From Homarus americanus (Eukaryota; Arthropoda; Malacostraca; Decapoda; Nephropidae): a stretch of 64,000 nucleotides of DNA. Each line of letters begins with the position of its first letter. The first letter of the stretch is position 1. Positions 11,633-25,489 of the stretch are shown one piece after another. Under the pieces are notes generated by a model, which was not told the DNA's origin, did no database searches, and worked only from the letters and a program-made list of their open reading frames with translations. The position numbers were made by a program, and so were the translations under genes. The DNA lies in the NCBI RefSeq assembly GCF_018991925.1, contig NW_024753828.1:740859-804858 (forward strand), in the 5' to 3' direction.

Positions 11633-11838
11633 GTAGGCTCACTTGGGGACCCCGATGACAGGAGTCCACCCTCTACAGCCCCAGAAGGGGTGCAAGGGGG
11701 AGCCGTGGCCCCTGCTGGAGACCCTGACTTCTGAGGTTTCTGCTTCTTCTTTGACGTGTCTTCAAGAAGAAAGTCGTCAGCATCACTGTCACCTACTGCC
11801 GCCGTTTCCAACGAACGGGAGCGTTTAACGGCGGGCAT
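10120..11838 (-). CDS. LINE ORF1: gag-like nucleic-acid-binding protein
   Basis: 572-residue RNA-binding protein expected to package the element RNA. I chose the ATG at 11838 (MPAVKRSR). The frame stays open about 16 codons further upstream, but only to a GTG. Order: a basic N-terminus with a KKKQK cluster at about 30-34; a folded middle region with HVPWEIPIDDLRPLL, similar in position to the RRM-like domain of I/Jockey gag; three consecutive CCHC knuckles at about residues 245-304 (CGRC...H...C, CGFC...H...C, CVNC...H...C); a long Pro/Ser-rich linker; and a leucine/glutamine-rich segment (ITLRLDRHSKQINLLSAQL and following) that could form a coiled coil. Stop TAG is at 10120-10122. Three knuckles fit the I/Jockey/R1 type of ORF1. 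Intact throughout. Confidence 0.9.
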   Translation of the reverse strand: MPAVKRSRSLETAAVGDSDADDFLLEDTSKKKQKPQKSGSPAGATAPPCTPSGAVEGGLLSSGSPSEPTCGSMTDPPPTMDIGDSLCLPAPSRLRRLAFPRDLPLSTRTTWFFRHCSPLQDSTLRLRRGPTAVIVTTQMDETVRLLTQVGFPAPQGEVMLKFTIITPETRRTKVMVRHVPWEIPIDDLRPLLPQLLDMERRINPVSKRPSNELIGWWVGPLPPKVNVGPIHNCPLDRFIGTPKICGRCQSWKHRTWECTRMVACGFCAGPHDTVECKSKIQNKIPVIPRCVNCHGSHHAWNANCPQRPGTRPGKTYLVPPPSSLTKPLSTKPQSYPPPPLPSTKDFPLISSPLPPPPSPLPPILSPLPPSPYRSWNKVVAGPATQSPPSPAHPDPRCLSPAPPPLTQLNPHRPSPSLPPPHAQSGPRQSSPPPPAHAQVHQVGSMETITLRLDRHSKQINLLSAQLDLFVKTIATLQKQQQLILDTLTQQGRILQALMTRLLPSPEMEDPSLALPLLPLHFSQQNLVPPLEPCLAPPTHLTPEAVPSSSYNGTSRDLDLAGQTSPSLCSPIK

Positions 11839-11896
11839 AGGGCACGTTGGCAACACTGCAGTCAGGTGGAGTGGTAATGACGTCACACTATCACAC

Positions 11897-11908
11897 TGCG
11901 CATGCGCA
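11897..11908. promoter_or_regulatory. NRF1/ewg-like palindrome in LINE 5' UTR
   Basis: TGCGCATGCGCA is a perfect palindrome matching the NRF1 (Drosophila ewg) consensus YGCGCAYGCGCR. It lies about 60 bp upstream of the ORF1 ATG, in the transcribed 5' UTR, where non-LTR elements carry their internal promoter. A second near-match lies at 12129-12140, within about 20 bp of the presumed 5' end. Regulatory function is inferred from motif and position only. Confidence 0.45.
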
Positions 11909-12156
11909 AACTTGAAAAACTTTGCTCAGAGGGATCGGGTGGTAGGACCAGATGTTTTATCCCCAAAAAATGACAAAGTCCAAAAGTAACAAAAAAATAT
12001 ATGCCACTGTGCTGATATCTGGGTCTTACTATAGTTGTCTGCACAGGCTGGGATTGGTAGACGCTCTGAATTCGTCAGAAATACGAATTTTAAGGAGCAG
12101 TCTCTTACAGCCTTTGTTGACACTACGCACGCATGCGCGTTCTTCCATCAGCTATT

Positions 12157-13041
12157 TACTAATAAGTGAAAGGATGACAAGACCATTGGATGTTTACATA
12201 AGGAACTTGGCAAACTTGTGCCCCGTTTAGTTGATCATTAAGGCTGTTGTAAACAGAGCGCACAGCTGCCAACAAGTGTACAGTAGTAGATTGTTTTGCT
12301 GGCAAACTGAGGTACTGGGAAGAATATGGTCGCTTAGTTAAGATTTTACTGGTAATTAATATGACATTGATGGGAAAGTGAGTTTTCATTTGAGGTGACA
12401 GTGATAGTACTGGTGTAGTCAGTGACACTAGTGAATTTAAGTTTTAGTTTACTCAGATTATTTCATGATATTGGCAGTGTCAAGTCTCTCTTACTATCAG
12501 CATGTGAACGTGTGTGTGTGTCGCTTGATATAAACTCTCAAAATATTTTTACGGTATCGTGGTGCTCAGTTCCTATTCTCTGACACGAAAATCACTCAGG
12601 AATTCGTAACTTAATGGCAAAATTAATTTTGTTTACGTCAGGTGTATGCTGCATATTCTCTTAGCACGTACAGTATGTATTTCCAGACAATACCGCAACG
12701 TATTGAATACAAGGACTCGAGAAACTGTCAAGGTGTTGGAATTGTTTCTCAGTAAGTGATGATGGGTTGTGTTGTTTTGAAATGGGCGAACTGAAGGCCA
12801 CAGGAGATGCAATGTACACAGTGGTGAATATGTTGTGTAAATTCAAAAGCTGTGTAACAGATATTACGGTATGGGTCAATCGCGGGGATGTACTGTACTT
12901 CCTCGGCAGCTACACGCTCACAACTCAAGCTTACCCAGGTGTCATTTCCTCTGGTGCAAAATGAGTCACGCGACATTTATTTTGTATATTCATTTTTGGC
13001 ATCAATTGTGAACGGACTCACTTACCTAAGAGTATTAAGTT

Positions 13042-13081
<40 letters not shown>

Positions 13082-13587
13082 CCAACTTAATATGTTAGTT
13101 TAGTCTTGTCACCTGTAGTAAATCGTTCTTGAGTTGTGTATGTGTTGTTTTTCTTGGCTATATGGGGGTGTGTGTTGGTGTGCGAGGAAGGAGTTGATGG
13201 GAAGCACTTGAGTGCGCCAGACATGATAGTGGGTGATGAGTACAACGACACTGGGCGGTGGGAGAATCAACAAAGGCAACAATGGGGCCGATTGTTAGGG
13301 TTCAAGTTGGCAAGCTTCCCAGGTGTAGTCGAGGATCACGGTGCAGGTCAAGGTTACTGGGGCAAGACTGGCGGAAGGTTCTGCTATTATACAACCTGGT
13401 CCCTAGTGCTAACAGTCGTGCTTCATGGCTGAACACGAGGGAGATACGCTGCGACGCCCACGGGTCTACGGAATGAGGTACCTGCTCACTCACTCGCTCG
13501 CTCACTCACTCGACGATGGACTCAACGAGCTGCGTCCAACTGGCCACTTACCGTGACGGTTAACTAAACTTACTGACGTCCCAACCG
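12157..13587. other. No gene recognised; (GT)n at 13045-13079
   Basis: Unique-looking AT-rich sequence outside the LINE duplication, with a perfect GT run at about 13045-13079 and a short CACT/CGCT repeat near 13485-13512. Open frames are under 100 codons, with no domain I recognise. Confidence 0.5.
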
Positions 13588-13965
13588 CCTACACGTTCCC
13601 ACCACCTACACGTCCCCACCACCTACACGTCCCCACCACCTACACGTCCCCACCACGTTCAAGTGCCCACCACGTTCAAGTCCCCACCACGTACACGTCC
13701 CCTCCACCTACATGTCTCCTCCACCTCACGTCCCCTCCACCTACACGTCCCCTCCACCTCACGTCCCCACCACGTCCCCTCCACCTACACTTCCCCTCCA
13801 CGTCCTTCCACCTCCACGTCCCCTCCACCTACACGTCCCCTCCACTACGTCCTCCCTCCACGTCCTTCCAACGTCACCCCTCACGTCCTACCACGTCCTT
13901 CCACCTACACTTCCCCTCCACGTCCCTTCCACCTCCACCTACACGTCCCCTCCACTACTCCTGCT
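13588..13965. repeat. Minisatellite, C-rich, unit about 17-18 bp
   Basis: Tandem units of the type CCACCTACACGTCCCC(A/T), with variants in which CACGTT, CTTCC or CACTAC replace parts of the unit. One strand is almost free of G. The Thr/Ser/Pro-rich open frames on the plus strand come from the repeat and are not a gene. Confidence 0.9.
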
Positions 13966-17540
<3,575 letters not shown>

Positions 17541-18840
17541 TCAGGCTGCAACATAACTTCTGGGCTGCTGCTCCTGTTCGGATAGCACCTCCGCGAGTCT
17601 GGCGTAGAAGCATCTTGCACTTGGTCCCATCCCACCAGAAGTTGTGAACACCAGAGGAGTGAAGCTGCCTTGATCAACATTCTGAATTCTCTCCCTTATC
17701 TTGCTGTTCTCGTTCCTCCTGTGTGCCGCATTGAGAGCTAAGTTATGGTGACAAGCGGGCATGGGATAAAAAATCCTGATGTCAAAGAAGGCTCGCTGTC
17801 CCTGCGTCCAGAATCCTCGGGCACTGACGTCAACACTGGCTTCGTTGGATGTGTTTGAAGTCCTATGTTGGATATTCTCACCGTCCAATGGAAGGAGGGT
17901 CGGTTCTACCCTGACATCACGACAGATTTCCTTCAACATATTTGCTGTGAGATCCCTTGCTTTGTCATGCCTCATGCATATGAAGCCCCCTTTCTTGCAC
18001 TCAATGGCGTGATCGATGTCATAGGAAGAGCCACACACGCATTGGGAGGGCAAACCTTCTACTGGCCTTCCGTACCTTAGAGCAAAGGCATCTGTAAATT
18101 ATTGTTTATTGAGACTGAAACCATTTGCCCTTATCGGTAACATAGTTAACCAGTTCGAGGCGCCCACCTCCTGCGCTATAGCTACGTTTTTTTTTTCAAA
18201 TTTTCTGGTACCTGCAGCAACAGTTGCTGCAACTTATCATTTTGGCAGTGCTGTTGATCTGTCGTAATGGACCTACGAATCTTATTTACTTCACTGGTAA
18301 CCACTTCCCCTGTTGCATTCTGGGCTATTATGTGGTCCGTGAGGGCTGCCGTGAGCTTAAGTGAATTTTAATGTTCAGTGGCAGCAATCTCCTCTGGATT
18401 TGTTAGTCCCATCCCTCCCAGTCTTGATGGAAGTGCAAGAAGTGCTCTTTCTGCTGGGGTTAAGTCAGGGTGTTTCACTAATTTAGGAATGAAATTGACA
18501 CTGATAACTTCTTCCAGAGGGTGGAGGAGGGGTCCGATATCAGGGATAGTACGCATCAGGTAGTTCCAAGATGCTTGACTCCATGGGTGAATGCAGCAAA
18601 GGCCGCATGTGGCTCTGTGTTAGCAATCTCAGACAGAGCTTGGATTTCACTAACCCACTCATTCACCTTTCCCGCTACGACTCGGTCTTGAAGTCCGCAG
18701 TGCCAATTACTGCGCCTAGATGTCTTTGGCCGTCCTTAGTTATTTTGACCTCACTTCCGCCAAAAACCCCCATTGCCCGTTCATAATGTTTTGGCTTCAC
18801 GATGAGGAAGGATTTGCTGGCGTTTGGGTGGTACCCTACT
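17541..18840 (-). pseudogene. Degenerate retroelement: RT thumb region and C-terminal module
   Basis: Minus-strand remnant, 5'-truncated and frameshifted, of a reverse-transcriptase-bearing element. From 5' to 3' there are three blocks. The first, about 18815-18676, has HPNASKSFLIVKPKHYERA and GQRHLGAVIGT. The second, 18556-18368, has PDIGPLLHPLEE and ERALLALPSRLGGMGLTNPE. The third, 18053-17541, has CVCGSSYDIDHAIECKKGGF, a RHDKARDLTANML helix, DVSARGFW, AFFDIRIF and SFTPLVFTTSGGMG. These blocks resemble the region after the RT in a family common in cnidarian, mollusc and arthropod genomes. I cannot name the clade with certainty. The first frame breaks at about 18675, and a (CTG/CTA)n run at 18838-18873 marks the 5' limit. 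Not functional. Confidence 0.75.
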
Positions 18841-18984
18841 GCTGCTGCTACTACTACTACTACAACAACTACTGTTATTCCAGTGAAGGGAAATTTTTTA
18901 ACGCACATACGACCCAAGTGTTTAGTGCCACTTGCTGTGTGGAGACCCATGTGTTGCTGAGGTTCACTTTGTGGGTGTAGGTCC

Positions 18985-19790
18985 TTGTGTTTCTATGTTG
19001 AGGTCCTTGTGTTGCTGGGGGTCACTTCTTAGGAGGAGGTCCTTGCGTTGCTGGGGGTCACTTGTTGGGTGGAGGTCCTTGTGTTGCTGGGGGTCACTTG
19101 TTGGATGGAGGTCTTTGTGTTGCTGGGGGTCACTTGTTGGATGGAGGTCTTTGTGTTGCTGGGGGTCACTTTTTAGGAGGAAATCCTTGCGTTGCTGGGG
19201 GTCACTTGTTGGATGGAGGTCCTTGTGTTGCTGGTGGTTACTTGTTGGATGGAGGTCCTGGTGTTGCTGGTGGTTACTTGTTGGATGGAGGTCCTTGTTG
19301 CTGGGGGTCACTTGTTGGATGGAGGTCCTTGTGTTGCTGGTTGCTGTCACTTGTTGGATGGAGGTCCTTGCGTTGCTGGGGGTCACTTGTTGGGTGGAGG
19401 TCCTTGTGTTGCTGGGCTTCACTTGTTGGATGGAGGTCCTTGCGTTGCTGGTGGTCACTTGTTGGATGGAGGTCCTTGTGTTGCTGGGCTTCACTTGCTG
19501 GATGGAGGTCCTTGTGTTGCTGGGCTTCACTTGTTGGATGGAGGTCCTTGCGTTGCTGGTGGTCACTTGTTGGATGGAGGTCCTTGTGTTGCTGGGCTTC
19601 ACTTGCTGGATGGAGGTCCTTGTGTTGCTGGGGGGTCACTTAAGGTCTTTGTGTTGTGGGGGTCACTTGTGATGTTTGCCCAGGGGTCCTTGTTGCTGGC
19701 TGGTGGGCCTTGTGTTGCCTTGTTGATGGAGGTCAGGGGGTCGGTTGACCCATGGAGGTCCTTGCACCAAGGTCCTTGCATTGCATGTTT
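18985..19790. repeat. Minisatellite, unit 36 bp, about 20 copies
   Basis: Units of GGAGGTCCTTGTGTTGCTGG plus GGGTCACTTGTTGGAT. Because 36 is divisible by three and the unit lacks stops in several frames, long open frames of a 12-residue repeat appear on both strands (PCVAGGHLLDGG on plus, QQHKDLHPTSDP on minus). These are not treated as genes. Later units (after about 19630) are degraded. Confidence 0.93.
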
Positions 19791-20034
19791 TATGCACTTG
19801 CTTGTGGGCCTTCTCCAGTTCAAAAGTCGGGTGCAACAACTGCCTGACTAGAATAGTTGGTTGCTGACAGGTAAATTTGCTTTGAATTGTCGTTTTAGTG
19901 ACGTGGTGAGTATATACTAGAGAGAACTGATGGTATGTGTTCGTTATTACGGCTGAAGTTTATTATTATAGGAAAGAGAGCAGAGATTTTTTGCTCATTA
20001 AAAACTAGATTTCTTTTAGCCAGATATTTTCAAA

Positions 20035-20639
<605 letters not shown>

Positions 20640-20640
<1 letters not shown>

Positions 20641-21264
20641 TTTACGGGTAGTTTTTCACTGCCTTACTGTTTTCATGGGTTAAAAAAAAGGCATCCCATT
20701 GGATTGTAAAAACTGGTTAGAATCATTTGCCTGAATGTGTACCCTGATAGGCAGTGATTGGTTTTGAGTTATGTGAATTCATGTGATGGTATTGACTGTG
20801 TCTGACTTGACTCCAGCATCTGAGTGTACTGAAGAAGGTAGCCTTGAGGTCAGTTGATGTGCATGGCTGTGAAGGTGACTGAAATGTGCTGTTCTTGGTA
20901 CAGGAGTGGAGCTGTGTGGAGGCGACCCGTGAAACTAGTCATAAGAAAACTATTTATCGGTCTCGAGTAAATTAGCGGCGCCTGCTTGATAAAATTGACT
21001 GACATATTTGCTTACTAATGAATGACTCTTATTTTGATTTACGAACATTATTTTGTTTGTAATTCTCAATCTTGAGATCACCTGAAGAATCTCCACCCCA
21101 GCGTATTTCACCTAAAGTTTAACCACCCTAATGCTAACCAATCCTAACCTCATCACATGTGATATAAACTGAGCAATACACGCCTAGCTTATGTGGAGCT
21201 CGACCTGTAATATTACCATGTGTTGCAGACACTGACGTGCGTGTTTACAACTTCTAGTGATAAT

Positions 21265-21295
<31 letters not shown>

Positions 21296-22802
21296 TATGT
21301 TGTTCCCTGAACTATCTTATGGTTTTTAAAAATGGAATGGCATTTTCTTTTCCATTAATTGAGGTCTTTTATTTTTATTATTGTTTTTAATTATTATATA
21401 TATAATTTTTTTTAGAGAAATAAAAGGCGAGACCAATGTGGTGTTAACCGAGAGGAGAGTTTAGCAAGACGTGTTTAGTGTTGGATAAGTGGTGTTAATG
21501 GAGGCGGGCGCCGTTTACGTCACATTTGTAGGAAGTAGTGGCGTGTGTTGACCTTTTATGGGTTCACAGTGTCGGGTCAGGCGGGATTACTGGGCCGCAC
21601 CTCCATGGTTTACGGGCGCCAGGTAACAGCGTCTCTGTCTCTTCATTGTTGTGTGCTCCATCCACCTGGCTCACGTTATAATACCGCCACTCCCTTCAGC
21701 ACCCCTTTAAACAACATTCTTTCCCCCCCATATACAGTATACTTCGTATTGGTGTGTTGTGACTTACTACACTTCGAACCTCACAACACGAGTCATTGCC
21801 GCTTGTGAAATGTGATTATGTCATCCTCACACTCTTTAAACACCACGTTTTAACAGCGCACTTTTTCCCCATTTAAAGTAAACTGTTATCATGGGTCATA
21901 CTGTCTTATAATCTACACAACCGTAGGTGTTAATCTCTTCATGCTGGTAGTAGCGTCGTTTTTAGAAATGGTATGTTATAAGAAACATTTTCGCGTTTCA
22001 TGATGAACATTGCTATTGTGACTTGCGACAGAGTGAAGGACAACAACACCTATACCATGAAAGGCTCACTTGTCAGTGCAGCAAAAGCAGGGGTCACTGA
22101 ACTGTACAAAAACAGCACAAAGAATAATTACAACACTGCTGAACAATTTAAGTATAAGCAGTAAGCTCTCCCTTAACACCACCAAACCAGTTGCCTACAG
22201 CACTGCCTCCATAACCTCACTTCCCATATTTACTACATCATCGTAACTACCATAATAACCAAGTTAGGTGGTCTCTCTGCACTAACTACAACTACACACA
22301 TGAACTGTGGCCCATCGTCAGCTCTGCCGGTACCAAGAGGAATTAGGCAACCGACTGTGTCCCGTACCCTGACCTGGTGGGGGTTACTGAAGGTCTGTGG
22401 AACAACCGGGATCATCACCTCACCTTCCCCCTCGCCCACCCCGTCTTCCGTCCCTCGTCTACCCCGGCGTTGAGGTTCATAGCGAGTGTGAGGAGGCGGG
22501 GAGGGAGAGAGATAATGAGAGTGGCAAAACTCCATTCAGCGATTTGACTTTTGTGAAGCGGATTTGAGATATTTCTCCCCATACACCTTCCATCCCCCTT
22601 CACACAAGTACGCTTACCCATCTTTGCCCCCCCCCACCCCCCCAGCCTGCCGTTGCCAACCCACACACGCTTATGCTTATCCCCCACACACACACACACA
22701 CAAGCACGTACCCTCCTCTCACACACACACACACACACGACGCTGACCTTCCCACACACAAGCTCGATTACCTTCCCCTACTCACACAAGCATACATACC
22801 TT

Positions 22803-22844
<42 letters not shown>

Positions 22845-24447
22845 ACCTTCCTCGCACAAGTTTGTTAATCTCTCCTCACATATTAGAACTTTTACTCATC
22901 TCCTCCCAGTGCACAAGCATACTTACCTCCTCCCCTACATACATATGCATTCAACCCCCCTTCCACACAGGCGTGTATGTGTGTAATAACCGTCCCCCCT
23001 CCTATACATCCATGCCCACAACCATGTCGTGGAGAGCGGACGAAGGAGGACATAGGAAGTCAATACAGATTGGTTTTATAAGATAATGCTGATTTATCTC
23101 CCCTTTGGTTTTCACTCAATGTTTATAGTATTCTGCTTTCAGGAAGAAACTGCCGCACATTGATGTTTGACTCCAATTATACTTCAAAAGTCGAGCCTGG
23201 TCGTGGAAATGAGAGCACTGATGCTTTAGTTGTCGGTCTTTAGGCAATGTAGCTTACAGGCTACAGCCTCCACTCCTTTCTCTTGCTTGTGTGTTGGAGG
23301 TGAGGGAAAGGGTGGGTAGTGAGGTAACACTGCCCCCACGTTACTGCAGCAGCGTCATGTATACGTTGACGACCACACCACGCACGTCTTCCCTCTCTTA
23401 TATGTTGTTGTTGTAACTTGGGGCCGAGCCTGACGTACGTTCACAATCCAATGTTCTTAAAAATTTGTCAGTCTTGGAATTAGCAAAGTAAGATTATTGT
23501 TAGTGAACGGAAATTTAGTAGAAAATTATGGTTATTCGATTTTAATTTGGGTGTAATTTGCTGGCTTTCCTGATACACGTTTTCTCGTCTTTTGTACTGT
23601 ATTTGATGGTGACGCGGGAATAGCAGTTGACACCATTTACTGTCTCATGTCAGAAGAAATCCAGGTGTTTGATGAATACCTGAACCCTCCGTCTTGTTAG
23701 GGAATAAACTGGTTTTTTTTATTTCTGAATAAATTTAACCTGGGAGCATTATAATTATTGCACACAGTGGAGGTGAAAATAATAGTGTTGCAAGAAAGTA
23801 TAGCCAGCGACACACCAACACCAGTCTGCTGTATTTGGCCAGCAATTAATAAGGTGATCGAACAGTATATATATGTGGAGGGTGTTGGACGAAAGGTTGT
23901 CTTCAACGAGCTAGAGCTGGTCACTACAGGTATAGTGATGCTGGTACAACTGTAAAAAGAAAGTTCATACGGATGCTTGTCCTTATTTAGGAACGATTGA
24001 CAGAGAAAGCATTAGAAAGTTGGGTATTGTTGGGTATTAAGAGTAGGCAACTCGGATAAGTTGTGCTGGAGAGGCGTAGGTGTTGAAGCGAGTTTATGAG
24101 GGTGGAGGCCAGTGAGTGGTGAGTGTGTCGGGGACGGGGAGGGTGACGGAGGTTTTGATATTGAACAAGGAGAATGTTGTTTTAAATGTAGGCAACACAC
24201 CTACCCAGGGTCTAGGTTTGTTCCTGAAAAATCTTCCATCTAGTTAAGTTAGTCTGCAGTGCAGTGTCGATGCCGTTTTAGTATCCAACGTTATATTATG
24301 CCGTAGGTTAAGTGGAACCCGCCGGAGTTAGGGGAAGAATTAACAAACGAAAGTGAAAATTTAACCATGGCAGGCTAGTAGTGACGAGGTGAACATATGA
24401 CGCGTCGCTGAGGTGTGGACACCCTGTCACACCCACGACCTCTCACT

Positions 24448-24485
<38 letters not shown>

Positions 24486-25219
24486 ACCTGGGACACGCCT
24501 CGCCAGCATGTTGACTTGGTGAATGAATGCGTACTTCGTGATGGGAAAGGAATATATAGAGGATTATTTATGCATGAGCACGTATAATGTCCTGTGTATG
24601 ATTAAAAGGTTGATGGTAGAACCCAGACATGGGTCTATTACTTGGTTTCTATTACCCTTAATGTTGCTTTTTTATGTTACTATTATTATTACTTTAGTTG
24701 TCATCTATTACAATTATTTACTTGATCATCTATTTCTATTAATTTTGGTCACGAATTTGTCCACTATCAACACAGCCAGTCACCACACTTTTGGAGCCTG
24801 GAGTTGCAGGAGCTATTGTTGCCAGATAGTATTTTTCTTGCATAATAATCAGCGTGTTCCTATTTTATCTACATTTTGCAGTAATATATTCTTGTGAATG
24901 TGTGTTACAAACAAGCATGTTATGGTTGGTTGTTGTTATTCCCTTGTCAAAGCAAACTGTTGAATGACCGCAAAAATTCAGCAATTATGAGAAAAGTTTC
25001 GACAACCTAAGAGTTAAAGAACTGCCCCAAAATTGGTATATTAGTATTAATATTAGCTACTTTAAAAACTCTGTAATAGTCTATTATTTTTTGCTATTAC
25101 CCCATGTCTAGTAGAACCAGGTAACGGTAAATAAATAAATATACGAAAAATGATACAATATTTTGGCAACATTTAGTCAGCTTAGTGCCCATCTTTCCTA
25201 ACCTGCCTTATTGTGTCTT
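20640..25219. other. No gene recognised; scattered microsatellites
   Basis: Contains a partial MITE (21077-21165, listed separately), GT/GC at 21264-21294, C-rich and (CA)n clusters at 22680-22842, and (CA)n at 24449-24482. The other sequence is unique-looking. Open frames up to 137 codons run over CA repeats or low-complexity sequence, and none is supported as coding. Confidence 0.5.
21077..21165. mobile_element. MITE family M1, partial copy
   Basis: Begins ATCACCTGAAGAATCTCCAC, continues CCCAGCGTATTTCACC and TAAAGTTTAACCACCCTAA, then AACC-rich sequence. This matches the left arm and centre of the copies at 43410, 53366 and 62787. The right inverted arm is missing. Confidence 0.7.
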
Positions 25220-25222
25220 GTA

Positions 25223-25397
25223 CCGTCACCCAAAAAAGTCCTGTCGCGAACCACAAACTCCAAGATTCAGACTGAGATTCAGACTCGTGAACCCTAAGCA
25301 GTAGACACTGATACATTATTCTGTCCATAAATGCTTCGGATTCAAGAGTCTGAATCTCGGGGTTCATGGCTCGCCACAGGACTTTTTTGGGTGACTG
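25223..25397. mobile_element. 175-bp MITE with about 50-bp TIRs and TA duplication
   Basis: The ends are inverted. The left end starts CCGTCACCCAAAAAAGTCCT; the right end, reverse-complemented, starts CAGTCACCCAAAAAAGTCCT. Similarity continues through GAACC and AGATTCAGACT for about 50 nt. TA flanks both sides (25221-25222, 25398-25399), as in Tc1/mariner-type insertions. There is no coding capacity, so it is a non-autonomous element. Confidence 0.85.
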
Positions 25398-25489
25398 TAC
25401 ATTATAATTTTTATTTTTCAATGATAAATTCTTAGCCCACTCTTGTTTGTTCCATATAATTAAAGGGAGGGGAGGAGCATCTCAGACAT

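Larger units (their letters stand above)
6372..12156 (-). mobile_element. Full-length I-like LINE (non-LTR retrotransposon) with TSD
   Basis: Complete two-ORF non-LTR element on the minus strand. Order from 5' to 3': 5' UTR (about 12145-11839), gag-like ORF1, ORF2 with endonuclease, reverse transcriptase and RNase H, a short 3' UTR with AATAAA at about 6405-6410, and a tail of AATTG/TTGAA repeats ending at about 6383. An 11-bp direct repeat CATCAGCTATT lies at 6372-6382 and 12146-12156, exactly outside the tail and the presumed 5' end. I take this as the target-site duplication, so the element itself is 6383-12145, about 5.76 kb. The RNase H domain and three-knuckle ORF1 point to the I group (I, Nimb, Loa and relatives). 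Jockey elements usually lack RNase H. Both ORFs are uninterrupted, suggesting a recent insertion. Exact clade needs a phylogeny. Confidence 0.93.

Noticed and set aside
13588..13965. CRISPR-like array
   Set aside because: The repeats are contiguous with no unique spacers, in a eukaryotic context; it is a minisatellite.
18932..19851. Repeat proteins of 12-residue period on both strands
   Set aside because: The 36-bp minisatellite keeps several frames open at once. Variation between units is not biased to third positions.
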